Shown here: piece by piece, positions 1 through 12,900 of the stretch
How the letters are laid out: every line of letters starts with the position of its first letter
How positions within the stretch are numbered: the first letter of the stretch is position 1
Source of the DNA: Ctena decussata
Lineage: Eukaryota; Mollusca; Bivalvia; Lucinida; Lucinidae
Assembly: GCA_963989385.1 (NCBI GenBank)
Contig: OZ022505.1
Location: 56,857,737 to 56,921,736 of the forward strand
DNA: 64,000 nucleotides
Reading direction: 5' to 3'
Program-made: the position numbers and the translations under genes
Notes under the pieces: generated by a model
What the model was told of the DNA's origin: nothing
Databases searched by the model: none
Seen by the model: the letters and a program-made list of their open reading frames with translations, nothing else

Positions 1-876
1 TTTAGGGTAGGTAGGGTCAGACTGGATTATCTCCCCATGTCTTTGGGTCTGAAACACAAATGATCTGATTTCATACGGTTTACATATTTGTGGAAGCTCT
101 GCTAAGAACAATTTGCACACTTTATACTTTTGAAAATTCGGACCTGTCGCGCCGGGCTAATGGGGAAATCCTCGCCTTAATCATAGAAGTCCTTTTATTT
201 TTTTCGATTGAGATCGGAGAAAATATGCTTAGAAATAAAAAAAATTTGATTGATTTTGACATTTTGTCTAGATCATCGCTTTTTAATCATTCATGATTCT
301 TTATGACACTTATTAATTTTTGATTTGACTGCCGTATTAAAATTAAGAAAGTACTGTATGCTTTTCTCTGGTTTTCGTTACCAGATATTGTCAGGGCCCA
401 GTCGATTTTAAATATGTATGGGGTTAGCTGACGCGGAATACCGATACAGGGGAGAATGTCACTATGCGTCGTAATCGTCACAACCTCAATGTGTTACTTC
501 CCTTACCGTGACGTGGCCGTTTGACTAAATATAGATTTCTATTTTAGTGATATTGGGAAAACAGTGGAAATAGCCGTACTTTCATTTTAGATAATTGGTG
601 AGTTATTTTCTAGATTTACAGCTTTTTGTCCAGTTTTAAACATAATTTTATTCTAGTGTACAGCTAACCATAAAGCAATAAGCGACATATTCATGCATAA
701 TCTGCTTATTTGACGATATCCAGTTAGTATCGTTTTACTTTATCTTCCTTTTCAAAGACAATTAAAAAAATAACATCAAAGGCTCCTTAAAACTTATGCA
801 GAACTTTGGTAATAATAAATTAATAAATTTAGATCATGGTTTGTTATCTTGTTTTATTTTCAGTTTTGCTTTTCAG
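1..876. other. Upstream region of gene 1, nothing firm
   Basis: AT-rich. Presumably holds a 5' UTR exon and/or intron of gene 1. I see no clear promoter motif. Bases 353-402 are nearly repeated at 33784-33825 (TATGCTTTTCTCTGGTTT), so at least part is repeat-derived. Confidence 0.4.
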
Positions 877-976
877 AAGAACTTAATGGATATTTTGGGA
901 TCACAGCCAATAGCTCCCATGCTGAGGTGAAAAGAAGAAATCAGAAGCAAATATGGAGAGTGATTATAAAGAAAAG
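877..976 (+). CDS. Gene 1 exon 1 (5' UTR part plus first 8 codons)
   Basis: Acceptor TTTCAG ends at 876 and donor GTAATT starts at 977. Coding begins at ATG 953 and gives MESDYKEK in phase 0. A 14-codon upstream frame (ATG 886 to TGA 928-930) precedes the start. The acceptor implies at least one further non-coding exon upstream, which I could not place. Confidence 0.7.
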
Positions 977-3900
977 GTAATTAAGTTCATTATTGCAATG
1001 AGGAAAGTTGTTGCGGTAAGGGAATCTCTGAGACGAAGCTTCATTATTTTTTGCTCTTTTGACCAAGGCTCAAGTAGTTTTGACCCGATGAGTTAAATGA
1101 TAGATAACATAGGATCATCCCAGCAGGCACATGACGTTGAAATGACGTCGTACTGACATCGATGCGACGTTATAACGTCGCATCGACGTCAGTGCGACGT
1201 CTTTTGACGTCATGGGCCCGCTGGGATTCATGGTATTAAGGTTAATAATTCTGGCTCCATACTGGCTACTGTCCATTTGATTGCATTACATTATGTAATG
1301 AACCTTAAATACCTGTCTCTACCGACTGAGGTGTTCTCCGTGGCAGTTTAGGAACTCGAGGTTTTACCATTGGATTCACTTGCTGACTGTCATTAATAAT
1401 ACAGACGGTTCTCGATATATCTCGAACACTGATATCTCAAAGTACCTATTTATATCCAGGAATAAAGTTTTTACACATTTCCCTTTTTTCATTTCAACTC
1501 CTTTTATCTCAAACTATTGATATCTCAAAGTACTTTTTGGGACTTCATTTTTGAGAAATCGAGACTGACTCTAACATTCTCAATTTAGAGGCCAAGGGGC
1601 TGATCGAAAAGTATATTCAGACTGCCGAGGCAAGATGTATTTTTCCGTATATAGTAGCCTTTTTAAAAGAAAGGCTATCTTTCATAAAGATAGCTGCAGC
1701 TTTAATAGATATATAGATCATATGCATGTCTGGCAACAAATTATGGTACATGCCCGCTCATACAAAATTGCAAAAAATAATCCTCCTCATAGTTTCATTT
1801 TACAGCTTCTGAACTTTGGCGAACTGGCTTTTACAAACATTTTAACAGCATTTCAGATCGTTCCGGCCATTGGGTTAGATGATGACCAGAAAACAGAACT
1901 GAACCCGTGGTCAATCCACTAAGTCTGATTAACCAGCTAAGGATGTTAATCGTTACATAAACAAAACTGTAAACGTTAAGCCCTTAATGCCTGGGACATC
2001 CTGTAAGGTATTTCAGCCTATTAAAACAAAGTTTCAAATAAAAGAGACCTTTGTCAACAGTGTAGTTCAAGATCAGAATTCGTCTGAAGGATCGATGCTG
2101 TTTGCAGTTACTACAGGAATTTCTGAAAAAAAATGCGTTATATTAATTCAAACATACAATCCTAAAACCTGGAAACGGACTTAAACAGATTGTGAAGTAG
2201 AAATTAAAATCTTAAAAGTTCCATATTTCTTAAATTGATTACCCTTCTTTGAGCGGTGAGCTTGTCCATCCTCATCATCTGGGGTGAGTCCATTTCTAGT
2301 ATAAGCGGTTTCTGGTGGATGTTTTGCAGTTTGATGTGATTGCTAAAGATGTCCAAGAAATTAAAACGACGAGCAGATATGCTCTCAGACGGTTGAACCA
2401 GTTATTGGACTTTGATGGTGGAAAATGCCCAGTGTGTGGATGGTGAGATTTGTTTACTTTTATTAACGCGTGACTGATCATACATGTAACATCCCAATAA
2501 ACCTGTTGTTGCTTAAAATGATTAATACACGGATGGTGAAATCGGGGGACTAATATCCCATATATATTTAATATCCCATATCTATATATTCCTGAAAATG
2601 GCAAATCCACTTTACAATGGTAAGAAAGTTTTACTCAAATGTTTTCAAGGATCACAAGAGATATTCAACGTATGAGTCGCGAGAGGACAAAACCAGCAAT
2701 GTAGCCTGTGTGCCCAGCGAAGTCTGATATCAGCCTGGGCATCCGCCCAGCCTGACCAGAGTCTTCACCATGCGCTTAATAGGTAGTTCACGGACTGAGC
2801 TAGCTCCATGCGGACAGCGAAGACTTTGATCAGACTGGGCGGCTGCCCAGGATGATCTGAGTCTTCGCTTGGCGCACATGCCAGTTAGTTCGTTTTGTCG
2901 TGTCTCGGCTCAGTTATATTTATGCAGAGCTTGCGTTTAAATTTTAGTATCTGAAATTTTTATCAACTTGCTAGATTGGTTCTTCACACTTGTCACAGAG
3001 TAATACCCAGATACTATTCATTATAGCAACAAGTTACTATAAATTCTACATCTTATTACAGTATCAAATGGCATCTAGGTTTTATGAATTTAAACACCGT
3101 TCGCAACCTGTAGAAAATGAAAGGTCTGCCCAATGTCTATGCGAGAATGAAGAACAAATATTGAAGTAGTGTTTGTCGATTGTTGTTTAATGTTGATATT
3201 TCTTTTAAGGACTAATTAATATTCAACTCAAGGAATGATAACGTGTAGTTTCTATAGTAATTTCAATAACTATTGGGCGAAAAATTTGTCTGCTATAACA
3301 GCCTACAATATAAAATGCATAAATACTAATCAACAGCTGATTTACATGCACGTGGTGCTAATTGAAAAAAAACATCAACCCTTGTGATCTTTGAATGCAC
3401 AAAATATTAATTTGCAGCTGATGTTTCCAGCAATGGAACAAGAGTTAAATTAACATTATTTGCAATTTAAGAACATGAAAGGAATAAATTACTATAAGTA
3501 ACATTGTCAAAGAGCCCCATATACGATTACTTAGGCGGGTTTCGCTGATGGTGATAAAGGCAATGTTATCGTTCATTAAAATCAAATAGGCGGTGGTATC
3601 GCAGTTCTGTAAAAGGCTCTATATACAGCTTCATTATATAATGAACAAAATTATCTCAAAAGGCCTAAAAAACCAGCTGTGTTTCCACTAACATGCTGAA
3701 AAAATCTGGTCGGTAGGTAGGAAAAACTTTTTTTTATCATTTTATTTTTCTCCCCAATAAATGGGGGCGGGTCTGTATTTTTTATGTTTTTTGTACATGC
3801 ATTTTGTTGATTCAATTGTATTTTTGAGACTTGCACTGTATAATTCATCTTAGATGCTCGAAAAAGTCAAATCTATATTTTAGAAGGTACTAAATGTCAA

Positions 3901-6900
3901 AAACTGCAAAAGGTAGTGAAAATAGAAATTACTATAGGAAAATGCAAAGACGAAACTTGGTAGAGTCGAAAATTGAAAATGGTAGGGTCGGTGTTTTAAT
4001 TTTTATTTTGTTCTTTTATTGATTAAAATAGCAGAGTCGGGGGTCTGAAGTAGGGTCGGTTGGGTTAGTGGAAACACGGCTACTTTTTTTTACGCCTAAC
4101 TGTCATAGGAATCGGATATTAATTAGAGCTCTTAATGTGTTATTTCTTTCAGTGAATGCGCGACTGATGGATATTCTGAAGCAATGCGTGGTAAGCATGA
4201 TGTTTATTCCGTTGATAGCGTGCATTGAGTCGATTACTTTATTTCCGGCTCTGCTTGAAAAAAAATGCAAGTTAGCAGGGCTTGCATCAAGACTGTCGGG
4301 ATTCACTGTATATATTGTTTTGAATATTTAGATATTGCATAGGTGACCAAAAACGGCCCTGCTAAGACTGATGATATGCTGCCTAGTCTTGGTCTTGTAG
4401 TTCAAAATTGCCTAGCACTGCCAGCTGCGGCACGATTAACTCAGCCTAAAGCTTGAAATATCTGTTTTGAAATGTTGTCTTTGATCAGACAATATATATC
4501 ACAGCTGTTCAATTTTACTCATGCACAGATATTTGCCGCACGCTTGACCACACGCTTGCACAAAGTGCGCACGCTCAAACACACGTATTATTAGTGTTTG
4601 CTAGTTCCAAAGAGACGCACATAGGCAACTCAGTTTTATTGTGTCTGTTCATGACCGGTTATGTAATGTGTAACACTGCGAAGAGTTCCAGTCAAAAAAC
4701 GAAAAACGGGCAATTTAAGGATAATTTTCCATTAGTTAGCATAAATATTTACACTGAGTCCCACCCTTAGATTACCCCAGTCGCCGAGACGGTTTTAATG
4801 AGGGGTCCCAACCACCAAATGTTTTTGTCGAACAATAAGACAAATTATCTCAGAATTATCCTCCATACTCCTGTTTTGAACACTGCCGACCCCTAGGACC
4901 TGCATCCGCGGTACTTTATTTTAAAAGTGACTTTAAATGAGCTCATTGACCCAAAGTAATACAAAATGTTAACTCCTTAACAGTGAGGAATAGAGGATAT
5001 TTGACTTTTTCAGTGTAGAATCGATTTTTATTTCACCGAATAAACACCAAAAGTAGAATGTTCACGAGTGGCGAAGCCACGAGTGAAAATACCACTTTTG
5101 GTGTTCATGAGTGGAATAAAAAATGATCTTACACTGAAAAAGTCAAATTTTCTATTTCTTTTATGCTTTAAAATCGCAATAACTCAGTTTATTCCAGAGC
5201 GCCAGCCATCAAGAGACAAAAACGACCTTTTTTTCTAGACTTTTTGAGTCAAATTTGATGCTTCCAGCGTGTTCACTGGATATGATATTGGTTGTAAACA
5301 TAGTTTGCAACCGAAAAGTAGCTAGAAATATCATTTTGATAAATAGATCTCAAGAAATTTGCAAAGAAAGAATCCCTACAGGAGACTTAGGCGGCCTGAC
5401 GTCGCGTGCAGTAACAATTTAACGTTGGCTCTTTAAGTGACGTCATTAACGTCGTAATGACGTGCAAACATACGTGACGTAAGTTTGTCAAGCCGGATAA
5501 GATCTAGCCAATTAATCAACAAAAATACTTGAGACTATTTCACAAAATTCCTATTTCTGAAACAGTGAAATCGAAAGTGATAATTTCACTGTATGAAACA
5601 GTTTCAGTTTCGATTTCACCGAGAAATCTCTTTAATTCATTGGAAAGTATAAAAGAAATTAAAATACTTTTTTGCGGCAAGCTTCTTTTCATTTTCATTC
5701 TTTTATCATATGACGTCACATCTGTGAGTGTATCAAGAAGGGCAGTTGTCAGTTACTGGCAAAAGTATGTGCGCTTAGTACTGGTTAACCGCTTGGGAGG
5801 TCTATGTCTGCCCAGGGATAGTGTGGTTAGGTTAACTGACCGTCCCGACATGACTATAGCTGTTTACCGTGGACGTTAAGCATCAAATTTATCTATCTAT
5901 CTGTGAGTGTTATACAGCCATGCTTAAAAAACGATAATCAACAAGTGGATTAAATATGCAAGTTTCGTCGTAATTGTATGCGTCGACGTCCATAAAAAAC
6001 GTCGTGTTTTCTAATTGCCAAATCGTGACCTTTTAGTGCAATATTTGCTGATAAAATACGATTTTAGTGTCATATGATAAATAGAATCTTGCATTCGTGG
6101 TCGTCTAAACATATGGCCATCATGTAAGATCTCCATTTAAAGTGTCATGTGATAAACAGAATGTTACATTCGTGGTTGCTTCACATGAAATTTATGAAAC
6201 TCACCGAAAGCTCGTATCAATTTTTTATATACTCGTAAAATAACCACTCGTGTAAGATCCTCTTTTGTTTTATTTTCCTTCCTTTCAGAGCTTGAGCTGA
6301 AAGTAAAAGATGTGGAGAATATACACACTGAGAGGGAAGCACAACTGTCTCGTGTCCTAAAACAGTTCAGAGGAGTTCAAAAACGCCTTCAGTGTATGAT
6401 AAGTGACTTACCAGAGACTCTACAGGAAGTGCTTGGTACTCTGTTTAACATATTGGAACCTTTTCTGAACAATGGGACACACGATGAACTGGCTGACTCT
6501 AGAGAAAGTAGCATGATAGATGGATATTCAGATGAATGTTCACTAAACTCTGCAGACTTACGATCAGAAAATAGTGAAAGCGAGGAGGAAAGTTCCATTA
6601 TCAATGACTTTGAAGAGGAAATAAGGGATACAAGCATAACTTCATATAAAACCGGGCAGACAGCAGACTGTATTTCTGAATCTGAAAATTTTAACAAAGT
6701 TAAACAAGATTTATTGAGTGTCGTCGTAAACACGGTCCAGGAAATGAAACACCCAGTGCAGTCATTAAAACCAGAAACTGAACAACTTACTAATCATGAG
6801 TCGCCGAGATATAAGGAAATAAGTACTCAAACAGAGGACCCCTCAGTACAAAGTTCTATGTATCTATCTGCGACAGATGAAAAACCTGGTCAACAGAGTA

Positions 6901-9900
6901 ATCCTAAATCAGCAACGGCAGCGACACAGAAACACCCGTCCAGTTCAAGGTACAGAAATATGCGTTATCAAAGTAAAACGAATGTGTGATAATTAACCGG
7001 CATAGTCACTCCTCTTTGTACAGGCAGTAAATAGCAGCAAACCATTTTGATGTCAGTTGAAGCGGCGTGATAGTACTCGTGCATTTGTACTGAAATAACA
7101 TTCTTTATAACTGCAAATTCAGACTTTGGGTAAAGAGTCCCTTAAATTTAGTAGGGGACAATATAGATTAGGATACGCAGATAAGGCCCAATTAACTATA
7201 CACACCCCACTCAAACATATCAAAAGAGAAATAATAAAGTTAAACTTTTGCAAAGAGGAAAGAGCCTGATCAGTCTAATAAGCTTGCACAGTGTTTTGCT
7301 TTGTATTTTTATTTTAAAGAAAGCTCTTAAAATAATCAATCCAAGCCCTTTCAGCATATCCATCCTGGAGTTTTAATTTAAAATTTTATACTGTTTCGAT
7401 GTACCTATACTGAAAAGTTAAACTTCATTTTGTCAAAACTTATTATTAATGTGCCCCGAATACATATTCTTCATTGTCATCAGTGGGTTAGCTTGATTTC
7501 GTTGTAATATATAAACATATACCACCCTATTTATCAGCGAATTAACATCATAACATAATTTGTATAATATCAATTGGTCATATGTTACAAAACACCAAGT
7601 TATGGTGCATAGCATGCTGATCAAGCGGTCCCGGGTTCGAGAACCGCTGCAAGCAGAAATCAATAGCATTTTAAGCTTCTTGATATGACTTAAATACTGT
7701 TAAAAGGACGTAAAACCACGAGTCATCCATCCAGCCATCGTCCTAAATAAAGGTAGTACGGTAAAACAGATATTAATTAGAAATAGTCCATTGATATGAC
7801 TTAATTAAACTCGCCGAAGGCTCACTCGTCATTGGTCAGAGAATGGGCTAGTTATTTTTAGAAATATAGATACTTCAGTTAACCTCTTTGGGGAATGCGC
7901 ATTGGTCATTTTTAACTATGCCCATGGATGGGTTTCTCTCAGTATGATTATTTTTACGATTTAGTAATTTGAATAATTGTTGTGAACCATTCAACGAAAA
8001 AATATTTTTCTCTTTTTCCCTAAAAACAGATTAGACCTTTCAGCACATGAAGACGAGCCAAAGAGTCCATCCGCTTCAAAATTACCAGAAGGTAAGTATT
8101 CTTCATAAACTTGTTTCTCTTTAAATCGTTATAGGCCAAACATCCCATGAAATAGACGCTGGATAACAGCGCAGGCCTGAATCAGCATCTGTTCAGGGTT
8201 TTCGAAGTTAAAATCGGAAAAATGATAACGTCTTAAAATAAAATAATACAAACAAATAATATTGAAATAAAACAAAAATAAATAAAAAAATAAACCTATT
8301 CTATTCTATCCCATAACCTTACTAGGTCGTTGGGGCACCACAGATGACTTCGAAACAATCCCTTTCCACCTTGTCCTGTCTTCTGATGCCCTAGTTGAGC
8401 TGGCAAAATCCATCCCTGTTCACTCCTTAATATTGTCTTCCCACCTCTTCTTCTGTCTACCTCTTCTTCTTTTTCCTTTCATTGTGCCCTGTAGAATTGT
8501 CTTTGCTAAACCAGAAGACTTTGAGACGTGGCCAAACCACCTTAGTTTCCGTTTCTTGACCAGTGCCAGGAGTTCATCATATTCTCTAATGGCTGCTTGG
8601 ATCTTCCTGCGAACCTCCTCGTTGGTAATATGGTCCTTGTACGAAATGTTCAGTAACCTTCGGTAGCATCTCATCTCAAAGGCCTGCGTACTTTTCTCTA
8701 ACTCTGCTGTCAGGGTCCACGATTCACAGGCATACAGAAATATGGAAATGACAAGGGAGCACATAAGTTTCACCTTCGATCCACGAGATCTGTTGTTATC
8801 TCTCCAAATTGGTTTCAGCTTGCTAAGAGCTGAAGTGGCTTGTGCAATCCTTGAGAGAACCTCCTTTTTTAAGCCATTATCTCAGACAACTGCTCCAAGG
8901 TATTTGAAGCATGTTACGGTACCCAGCTTCTGTCCTTTTACCTTGATCTCCTTCTGGATGCCATCTGCACTGTTTGTCATCAGTTTGGTCTTCTCAGCAC
9001 TGATCTCCATCTTATACCTTGTGCAGGTTTGGTCGAGACTTTCAAATAGAGCTTCATGTTCCTGCTCTTCCTCAGCTAGAGCGTCTATGTCATCGGCAAA
9101 CCGCAGATTGGTAATGTTTCTGCCGCCTGTGCTAACCTTTCCGCCATGTTCTTCCAGAGCATCAGACATGATCCGTTCGAGAAAAATGTTGAAGAGGGTC
9201 CTCGGCTTGTGGTTTAAGCCTGTTCAAGATGACTTTCAGCATAACTTTACTTGAATGACTGATGAGGCTTATGGTTCTGTAGTTCTGGCAGAGCTGTAGG
9301 TTGCCCTTTTTAGGGAGCGTTACAATCAGCGACTGAGTCCATGGGGTAGGCCATTCTCCTGTTCTCCAGATCCTGTTACAGATATCTGTTTAGACATCAA
9401 TCATGGTCTCCCCGCCAGCTTGAACAAGTTCTGCTGGTATATTATCAACTCCGGCAGATTTTCCCTTCTTTAGTGCTGCTACTGCAATCTCGATTTCCTC
9501 ACGAAGGATCGGTTGTTGATCTTTTCTGGGGGCTGATTGCAGTCCTGAACCGCATTGTCACCGCAAGTCTCATGGCTGTATAGTTCTGCGCAATATTCTG
9601 TCCATCTGCTGAGAATCTCTTGTTCCTCTGTAAGGCATTTCCCTGACTTGTCCTGGATAGTTGTGGATCTACCCTGTTTCTCTGAAGTTAGATCCTTGAC
9701 CAGCTGGTATGCTTTCATGCTGTTGTTTTTGTTCAGGCAAGTTTCGATCTCCTCGCACTGACCAGCTATCTAGTCCTCCTTCGCTTTCTTCACTGCCTTC
9801 TGAATCCTCTTGTTTGCTTCCTTGTATTCTTCTGCTCCTCCTGCTTCATACCTCTTCTTCTTCAAATTTCTCCTCTCATCACAGAGGTCGAGAACATCTC

Positions 9901-12900
9901 TGGTGACCCAGGGCTTTTTCTTGCGACGTTCCTTCCAAAGTATCTCAGTGGCTGCGTCAGTCACTACTGCATTGTAGGTGGTAATCATGGTATCTATGTC
10001 CATGTCATCATCCCTCAGACCGATGAGTGGTGCAAATTTCCCACCTATTGTTGCTTAAAAAGTGCATGCCACATCTGGGTCCCTTAGCTTCTCAAGATCA
10101 AATTTTGGTCTTGGCTGGGTTGGCTTTCTAGCCTTCTTCAGGCGAACTCGGAAGGTCATCATCACCAGGTCATGGTCACTTCCTATGTCTGCTCCAGGAA
10201 AACTCCTAGTCCTATGGATGTTGACTCCTGATCGGAAGCGCTTCCTCACCAAGATGTAATCAATCTGATTGTGGTGTTTCCCATCTGGTCTGTGCCATGT
10301 CCATCTTCTTGATGGTTTGTGATGGCCAATGGTGTTTGTCAGTACTAGGCTATTACAGGATGCAATCTCTAGAAGTCTGAGACCTCTCTCATTTGTCTCG
10401 TCATTGCAGTAGGGTCCACAAACGGTTTCCAACTTAAGCATTTCAATCTCCTTGTACAACCAGAATGTCCTTCTTGGGTGTTTGGTCTATGATTTCCTGG
10501 AGTTGCTGGTAGAAGTGTTCTACCTCATTGTCGTCATGCCCAGATGTTGGTGCATAAACCTGTATGCTGGTGATGCTGAAAGGAGCTGCTCTCAGGCGAA
10601 TTGAAATCAGTCTGCTGGAGACTGGTCGGCATCCCAAGACAGTACTCACTATGTCCTTATGCAAAAGAAATCCAACAAATTAAACCAGACACCTCCTAAA
10701 CGGCTATTTTAGCAACGTGATAGAGAGTTCGCCTTCCACCCAGGGGTCACTGGTTCGAATCTGGGCTGGAGACATATTATACGATTTTTTAAGAGTCTAT
10801 GCCATAGTTAAATACTATGAGTCAGGAATCAATCTAAATGACTACTCCACCTTAGAAAATAGATTGTCGTCGGTTACCAATATTTTTAGCTGGGCCCACC
10901 ATGTTCCGACTGACGGTTTCCTTTCATTCCTCTTCTGATTGTTCCTGAATCTCCACAGTGTTTTGTCATAGTTTTGTTTTCTTAACGATTTTGCGTTTAA
11001 TTGAGATTTCTGTCTGATGCGTCACGACGTCTTTACGCAGACCAACACTTCCTTGTTCTTTTTGCGTTCCAGGGTTTGTATAGCAACATAAAACCGGTTT
11101 ACGTCCTAAGCTAAAGGATGCTGAGGATAGACTGTAGTCACGCAAAATAGGTTTTATACGCCTGTGATCTGAGAAGATTGGAAGTATTTGTTTATGTCAA
11201 TAAATTTTGAAATAGTACAGACTCAGTGCGTTTCTTTTTTATTTGGTCTATGTTTGTTTACCTGCAAATCTGTTTCTTTGACAGTCATTTTTTGTATAAT
11301 TTCAAATAATAATTTATCAAACGTTCAGATATGGGTTCGACTAATATCAGATTAACAGTAGCCACCAAAGCTCTTTACATTTCAGGGACTCAAAAGTGCT
11401 TGTGCATTAGATCTTTGATTGGTTATATAACATCCTATCATAACCGGGCTTATATTACCATTGACAATTAATTCCATTAAATAAGGCACACACCTTAAGA
11501 GTCGCAGTAATTAAAAGATCAGCTTAACTTATAAACGGTTACCAGTGAATTATTTGAGAAGAAAACACGAAGATTTTCCATTCTTTTTACATGGGCGCCT
11601 TGTGTTAGAATCTGTACTTTCCTGACAGATTAAAAAACGACTTAGCTAAACTAAATGTTGTCTTGTATTTTTATAACAGTGGTGTACCAAAGAGAAAAGA
11701 AAGAGGTTCTAGACATAACATGGCACATGCTAGGATCAGAGGAACTAAGCAAAGGTAGGTTGAAGTGGTAATAGAATGGAATAAAATGTGGCAGAAAATT
11801 TAAAGGGCATGATTTTAAACATTTGAACATTGTAAGCGTCATTGGAAAGACGGTTGAAATAAAAAAAAAGATAAGTAGTTGTTTAGTCTGATGTCTCTAA
11901 ACTCTGCCGTGGAAATTAAAAAAATAATTAGACGCCTAAAATGATAACCATAACTGTCCTAAAATGGAACAGTTTGGTTTTATAACGTATTGTCAAACAG
12001 ATGCAGAAGGACTAACAAACAGTATTGCCACTGTTAAGACCGCTCCCTTATTACGATTTGCTCAGACCTATCTGTTTTACTAAATAGCATTTTACGATCA
12101 CTTGCAAAGATCAGAGGAAATCTGAACTCAGATTTCGCAGAACAGGTTCAATAATTTGAAATATTAGAAAATTTTTATCACTATGATAAAGTAAAGAGAG
12201 ACGTTTATGATAAAGTAAAGTGAGACACATTGCACCACATTGCACTTTACAGGACCTGCAGTTTATGCAAATAGATTCTTACAGGTCACCCAGTGACGGT
12301 ATTGAACCCATTTATATGATTGAAAACAGGACTAGTCTTTTGGTTATGTTAAATGCGAGAATTGATAGTTTCGCCTGTTGAAGCATCAGTATTGACCGGG
12401 TAAATCTGATACCTATTACCTGATTCTCATTGATACTATGGAAGGATGAAGCTTTATGACTCTTGCCTTTCTTCATTTATTTCAATTTTCTACTTTTGGT
12501 TTATTTACATTCAACAAGTATGTGACAGTATTATGTTAACTTTCGTCAGCTGATGTCTGAAATTGACTTTGTATTGATTCTAGAAAAATTACTTGAATTG
12601 TCACAAATTATACTGCTTAAAAAATGTGGTAGGGGATATTATGACAAACATGTAGAAACAAATACAAAAGTCATAATGATGGCTGGGTAAGGTTAGTATT
12701 GTATATTATAGAGCACTATGCAGCCTTTACAAAAACAGTCACAGCAGATCATGTGTCCTAGAACAATACATGAAGAACTATGGCGTCTACGCCTCAATTT
12801 CGCATTGGTAAAAATCACTCTTTTAGACCCTCATATTCTATATATATTTAAATCCTTCATTGTTATCCGAACTAAAAACATCCGCTTTCCTAGGCTTAAT

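Noticed and set aside
6389..6733. Open frame on the minus strand opposite exon 4
   Set aside because: It is the mirror of a Glu/Ser-rich coding exon. No motif, and the plus strand has consistent splicing.
8433..10259. Plus-strand frames such as 8742-9254 and 9709-9906
   Set aside because: They are antisense shadows of the LINE on the minus strand.
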